Assembly (NCBI RefSeq): GCF_000144405.1
Contig: NC_014370.1
Span: 749,501-813,500, forward strand
DNA from: Prevotella melaninogenica ATCC 25845
GTDB taxonomy: Bacteria; Bacteroidota; Bacteroidia; Bacteroidales; Bacteroidaceae
Direction: 5' to 3'
Length of the DNA stretch: 64,000 bases
The translations under genes were made by a program, and so were the position numbers. Below are positions 60,692 through 64,000 of the stretch, one piece after another. The first letter of the stretch is position 1. Each line of letters opens with the position of its first letter. Below the pieces are notes generated by a model. That model was not told the DNA's origin. It saw only the letters and a list, made by a program, of their open reading frames with translations, and did no database searches.

Positions 60692-60922
60692 TTAGTGATT
60701 ACAAATCTTAGTTGTATCAACAGTGAATCCCCCTTTAGCAGGCATAAACTTACCGCGTTCTGTCAAGAAATCTACTAATTCCTCAGCGTTCATTCCGTCT
60801 ACAGAACAAGTATGAAAACGCTCCTCTTCACCGAAGTGCTCTATAATTGCCTTTACTAAATCTTCTTTTGTTTCATAACTATTACCCTCCATCATATGGA
60901 GTACATCATGTCCATGTGCCAT
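60692..60922 (-). CDS. YecH/DUF2492-family putative metal-binding protein
   Basis: 76 aa. Family pattern HGHDVLHMM ... FGEEERFHTCSVDGMNAEELVDFL ... GKF, with His and Cys residues suited to a metal site. Function unknown. Paired with the glutaredoxin-like gene, which hints at a redox or metal role. Confidence 0.85.
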   Translation of the reverse strand: MAHGHDVLHMMEGNSYETKEDLVKAIIEHFGEEERFHTCSVDGMNAEELVDFLTERGKFMPAKGGFTVDTTKICNH

Positions 60923-61188
60923 ATTTTATTCTATTTTGTTAATAAATTCGTGCATTGAATCATTCTTTGCACAATCTTATATAAGCAAAAGATGTGCCAT
61001 GTGTTAAATTAACTAATTTTAATTGCTTAAAAGTGATAATATGACATAATTTAATTACTTTTGTCTTTGCTGACAGATATTGTTGGTAAAATGTCAGTCA
61101 CAATTGATGTAAAAACTACTTAAGTGACTCTTTCATATTCACTTAGAGAAGTATAGTGTTTGTAAAAATATTTGATAGTAATTATATT

Positions 61189-61647
61189 ATGATGAAGAAA
61201 CTTTTGCTTGCTTTTGCAGCTACAATGTTGTTGTTATCTTCATGTGGCACTTCTAAAATGGGGGTGGAGAAATCTAATATTGTAAGTTATACAGAAGCTC
61301 GTAATTATTTTCATATTGGTAATGAGACCAAACCGATAATAAAGAAGATTACTTCACAGGAGACTCTTGCAAAGGAGTTTGGTGAGGCAGCTTTTATGGG
61401 TAAGGGCGGTGAACCAACCAAGATTGATTTTAATAAGAACTTTGCAATTGCTTATATTCTCCCGCAAACAAATCGGAAGACAGACTTGGCACCTCTTTCA
61501 TTGACTTTAAAGAAGAAGCGTCTTGAATTGCAATACAAGTTAGAACAAGGAAAGGCACAAACCTACTTTACACAACCATTTTTCATTATCGTCGTTGATA
61601 AGAAATATGTTGATTATAATATTGTAGAAATTAAAGGTTGGGATTAG
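61189..61647 (+). CDS. lipoprotein of unknown function
   Basis: 152 aa from MMKKLLLAFAATMLLLSSC; the lipobox LSSC marks it as a lipoprotein. An upstream extension to 61156 would precede the signal peptide and is rejected. The mature domain is beta-rich (NFAIAYILPQTNRKTDLAPL, YFTQPFFIIVVDKKYVDYNI), with no catalytic motif. A TACTTTTG box (61056-61063) lies upstream. No family name recognised. Confidence 0.8.
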   Translation: MMKKLLLAFAATMLLLSSCGTSKMGVEKSNIVSYTEARNYFHIGNETKPIIKKITSQETLAKEFGEAAFMGKGGEPTKIDFNKNFAIAYILPQTNRKTDLAPLSLTLKKKRLELQYKLEQGKAQTYFTQPFFIIVVDKKYVDYNIVEIKGWD

Positions 61648-61720
61648 TAGTAGTGTCTAATGGAAGCAGCATGTTTTAACCAAAAATCACGGTTTAGCTG
61701 CTTCTGAATCTTATAATAAT

Positions 61721-61756
61721 AAATAAGGACAACTTAAGAAAGCTGTCCTTATTTTT
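61721..61756. terminator. bidirectional terminator between lipoprotein gene and tRNAs
   Basis: Stem aaataaggaca..ct / ag..tgtccttattt with U-rich ends on both strands. Serves converging transcripts. Confidence 0.7.
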
Positions 61757-61773
61757 ATATCTAATAACCGGTG

Positions 61774-61844
61774 AGCGGAATACGGGAATCGAACCCGCCT
61801 CCCAGGCTTGGGAAGCCCGTGCACTACCGATGTGCTAATTCCGC
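61774..61844 (-). tRNA. tRNA-Gly (CCC)
   Basis: Acceptor gcggaat/attccgc, anticodon loop ttCCCaa, T arm gcgggttcgattcccgt. CCA is not encoded. Confidence 0.93.
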
Positions 61845-61850
61845 AAATGG

Positions 61851-61923
<73 letters not shown>

Positions 61924-61935
61924 GGTATTGCGGTG

Positions 61936-61967
61936 CAAAGTTACATTAAAAAAAACAAACAGCCAAA
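61936..61967 (-). promoter_or_regulatory. promoter of tRNA-Thr/tRNA-Gly
   Basis: Minus strand -33 TTTG (61967-61964), -7 TAACTTTG (61943-61936), 20-bp spacer. Confidence 0.7.
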
Positions 61968-62372
61968 TTTTTGATTTATGTTTTTGTTATTAGTTTTGTA
62001 GTTAAGCGATATATATTTAGGTTATAAGGATAGTAAATTATATTATTAGTTTTTAAAGCCAAATCGCTTATTAGGTAACATACCATAGTAATAAGAACTA
62101 TACATTTTGTGGCTAATGAACGATTTGGGTTAAATGCAGACTTTATTCTGGCTGAGACGGTTCTTTGTTGTTTATTGTTTTATAATTTATGTATTTTTCA
62201 GTTGTGATTTATGGTATTTCGTTTTGACTTTTTCATTATTATTGATAACTTTGTATTCGATAATATATGGTATGATATTTATCTAATTGAGAATAGGCGT
62301 AAAGCTATACAAATGCCTGTTCATGATTGATGTAATAGATCATAATGTAGAAACCTAATTCATTATAACCTT
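61968..62372. other. intergenic region upstream of the M64 peptidase gene
   Basis: AT-rich, no ORF. Holds the short TTAA MITE copy (62053-62133). A TAACTTTG box occurs near 62245, 130 nt before the peptidase start. Confidence 0.45.
62053..62133. mobile_element. TTAA-ended MITE, short 81-bp copy
   Basis: Ends TTAAAGCCAAATCGCTTATTAG and (reversed) TTAACCCAAATCGTTCATTAG. The interior taccatagtaataagaacta is the reverse of ttcttattactatggta at 51268, so it is an internally deleted relative of the 202-bp copy. Confidence 0.75.
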
Positions 62373-63674
62373 ATGAAAAAAATTATCACGCTCTTGTTCT
62401 TGGCTGTCACACTAACTGCTGCAGCACAGGATTTTAATCATTACTTTGAGGATGCAACGCTTCGTCTTGATTACATTTTTTCAGGTAATGCTAAGCATCA
62501 GGCCATTGCTGTAGACGAGTTGTCACGCATACCACGTTGGTATGGTAAGCATGAACGATTGGCTGAGGTGCCTGTCGAAGGAAATGGTCAAGTTATTGTT
62601 CGTGATCATCGCACACAAAAGGTTATTTATCGAAATTCATTCTCAACACTTTTTCAGGAATGGTTGACGTATGATGAGGCAAAGAAACCTTCTGGTAAAG
62701 CATTTGAAAATGTCTTTCTCGTTCCTTTCCCAAAGGATTCTGTAGATATAACAGTTGAACTAAGGAACAACCGTCGTGAGGTAACAGTATCTATGAGTCA
62801 TACTGTTAATCCAAAGGATATTCTCATTCGTCACATCGGTGAACGTTCTGTAACACCTTACGAAACACTGCAGAAGGCTGCAGACACGACACGTTGTATT
62901 CACATTGCTTATGTTGCAGAGGGATATACAGAGGCGGAGATGGCAAACTTTATAGAAGATTGTCGCACTGCTAATGAAGCTCTTTTTGCACATGAGCCAT
63001 TTAAATCACTGCGTCAACGCTTTAATGTTGTAGCTGTTAAGTCACCATCTATGGAGAGTGGTACGTCTGAACCATCAAAGGGTATTTGGAAAAACACGGC
63101 ACTTCACTCACATTTTGATACATTCTACAGTGACCGTTATCTGACAACATTGCATCTAAAGGAATTACATGACTGGTTGGCTGGTACACCTTATGAGCAT
63201 ATCATTGTACTTGTAAATACAGAGAAGTATGGTGGCGGTGGTATTCTGAACTCTTATAACCTTTCAATGGTGCGTAATCCTTATTTCAAGCCAGTTGTTG
63301 TACATGAGTTTGGACATTCCTTTGCAGGTCTGGGTGATGAATATGCATACGAAAAGGAGCAGATTAATATGTATCCAACTGATGTAGAACCTTGGGAGCC
63401 AAACCTTACAACTTTAGTTGACTTCCATGGGAAATGGGAGAATCTTATAAACAAGAAGACACCTATTCCAACTCCTCAGCCAGCTGACCTTGATAAACCA
63501 AATGCGCGTTATGATAAGTGGAAGGTGGGTGTTTATGAACCTGCAGGCTATTCTCAGCATGGAGTTTATCGCGCATACCCAGACTGTCGTATGCGTACAA
63601 ATATGCACCCTGAATTCTGTCCTGCTTGCAATTTAGGACTTACAAAACTTATCAAGTTCTATACGGGAGAGTAG
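62373..63674 (+). CDS. exported M64 (IgA-type) metallopeptidase
   Basis: 433 aa with a signal peptide (1-18, ending TAAAQ). An N-terminal beta domain (about 20-165) precedes the M64 catalytic domain: IAYVAEGYTEAEMANFI, HIIVLVNTEKYGGGGILN, and the zinc site VVVHEFGHSFAGLGDEY (HExxH plus downstream Asp/Glu). Cys-rich PDCRMRTN...EFCPACN closes the domain. Homologues include an IgA peptidase of Clostridium; the substrate here is unknown, and a host-protein target is only a possibility. No T9SS C-terminal domain is evident. Confidence 0.93.
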   Translation: MKKIITLLFLAVTLTAAAQDFNHYFEDATLRLDYIFSGNAKHQAIAVDELSRIPRWYGKHERLAEVPVEGNGQVIVRDHRTQKVIYRNSFSTLFQEWLTYDEAKKPSGKAFENVFLVPFPKDSVDITVELRNNRREVTVSMSHTVNPKDILIRHIGERSVTPYETLQKAADTTRCIHIAYVAEGYTEAEMANFIEDCRTANEALFAHEPFKSLRQRFNVVAVKSPSMESGTSEPSKGIWKNTALHSHFDTFYSDRYLTTLHLKELHDWLAGTPYEHIIVLVNTEKYGGGGILNSYNLSMVRNPYFKPVVVHEFGHSFAGLGDEYAYEKEQINMYPTDVEPWEPNLTTLVDFHGKWENLINKKTPIPTPQPADLDKPNARYDKWKVGVYEPAGYSQHGVYRAYPDCRMRTNMHPEFCPACNLGLTKLIKFYTGE

Positions 63675-63731
63675 GGGAATGTTAGTTTAGTTTACATTCC
63701 ATGGAATTGGATTGTATTAATGAACTCATAA

Positions 63732-63783
63732 AAACGGCTTGTGTATTACTTCAGTATTGTTCTGAGAATATATAAGCCGTTTG
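63732..63783 (+). terminator. probable M64 gene terminator
   Basis: Inverted repeat aaacggctt (63732-63740) / aagccgttt (63774-63782) with a long loop. Confidence 0.5.
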
Positions 63784-63827
63784 GTATGTAAGAAATTGCT
63801 TACATCGTGTATTGTCTTTAGTGCTTA

Positions 63828-63884
63828 GCACCATTGGTGTTTACCCACCGCACGACGTGTGCTGGGTATCAACACGATGTGTGC
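63828..63884. repeat. 22-bp-period palindromic array, 3 units (P7)
   Basis: Cores GCACCATTGGTGT (63828), GCACGACGTGTGC (63850) and ACACGATGTGTGC (63872), exactly 22 bp apart. Confidence 0.8.
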
Positions 63885-64000
63885 GGAGCTGTAGTACAAT
63901 GATTGAAGATGGGTATTTAGGGGATATTATACCCGCTTTATTGAATATTGTAAATTGCTAATGAATAATGTGGGGGTATTGGAAAACGCTAATTTCGTTA

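Larger units (their letters stand above)
63675..64000. other. intergenic region downstream of the M64 gene to window end
   Basis: Holds a terminator-like stem and a three-unit 22-bp palindromic array. No gene start is visible before the end. Confidence 0.5.

Overview
The window looks like a chromosomal segment of a Prevotella-type bacterium (Bacteroidetes). The evidence is the short primary sigma factor (287 aa), the -33 TTTG / -7 TAnnTTTG promoters with about 20 bp between them, GldE, a serine palmitoyltransferase like that of Bacteroides, AT-rich intergenic DNA and protein families typical of Bacteroidales. I cannot name the species. Oral Prevotella is a guess.

Layout. 1-3.8 kb: partial rlmD, and ppdK with a clear promoter and terminator. 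3.9-6.6 kb: a small secreted Cys protein, a serine-hydrolase lipoprotein and an intergenic zone dense in repeats, including a MITE-like element. 6.7-13.8 kb: clpB, a radical SAM/DUF3592-like pair and dipeptidyl peptidase IV. 14.1-19.7 kb: rpoD heading an apparent operon with a secreted protein, an HprK-like kinase, an S26B-like signal peptidase and a PqqD-like protein, followed by degP. 20.3-22.2 kb: rnpB, three small genes and tRNA-Cys. 22.9-27.7 kb: a BlaI / M56 / outer-membrane-barrel operon. 28.1-34.1 kb: tRNA-Tyr and tRNA-Val, a nucleotide-salvage group (5'-nucleotidase, NudC, NCS2 permease) and gdhA. 35-43.8 kb: DEAD-box helicase, LptF/G permease, tgt, lon, trmN6 and a lipid kinase. 44-49.3 kb: spt, five tRNAs, ssb, gldE and a phosphopantetheinyl transferase. 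49.4-51 kb: an orphan 37-aa Gly-Gly peptide gene and serB. 51.6-55.7 kb: an exopolysaccharide operon (rfbA, Wzc-like tyrosine kinase, HAD phosphatase). 55.8-58.7 kb: a coiled-coil gene, zapA and rny. 58.8-60.3 kb: an intact ISL3-like IS with 8-bp target duplication. 60.3-64 kb: redox and metal-binding small proteins, a lipoprotein, two tRNAs and an M64 peptidase.

Most coding content is core metabolism, proteolysis and envelope biogenesis. The unusual content lies between genes. Seven loci carry arrays of 2-3 short palindromes (RCAC-N5-GTGY) repeated at exactly 22 bp. Two more loci carry an unrelated array, also with a 22-bp period. There are also four copies of an 85-bp repeat and a TTAA-ended MITE family. 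The orphan peptide gene and the RRE (PqqD) / kinase / peptidase cassette in the rpoD operon are the best protein-level leads for something undescribed.
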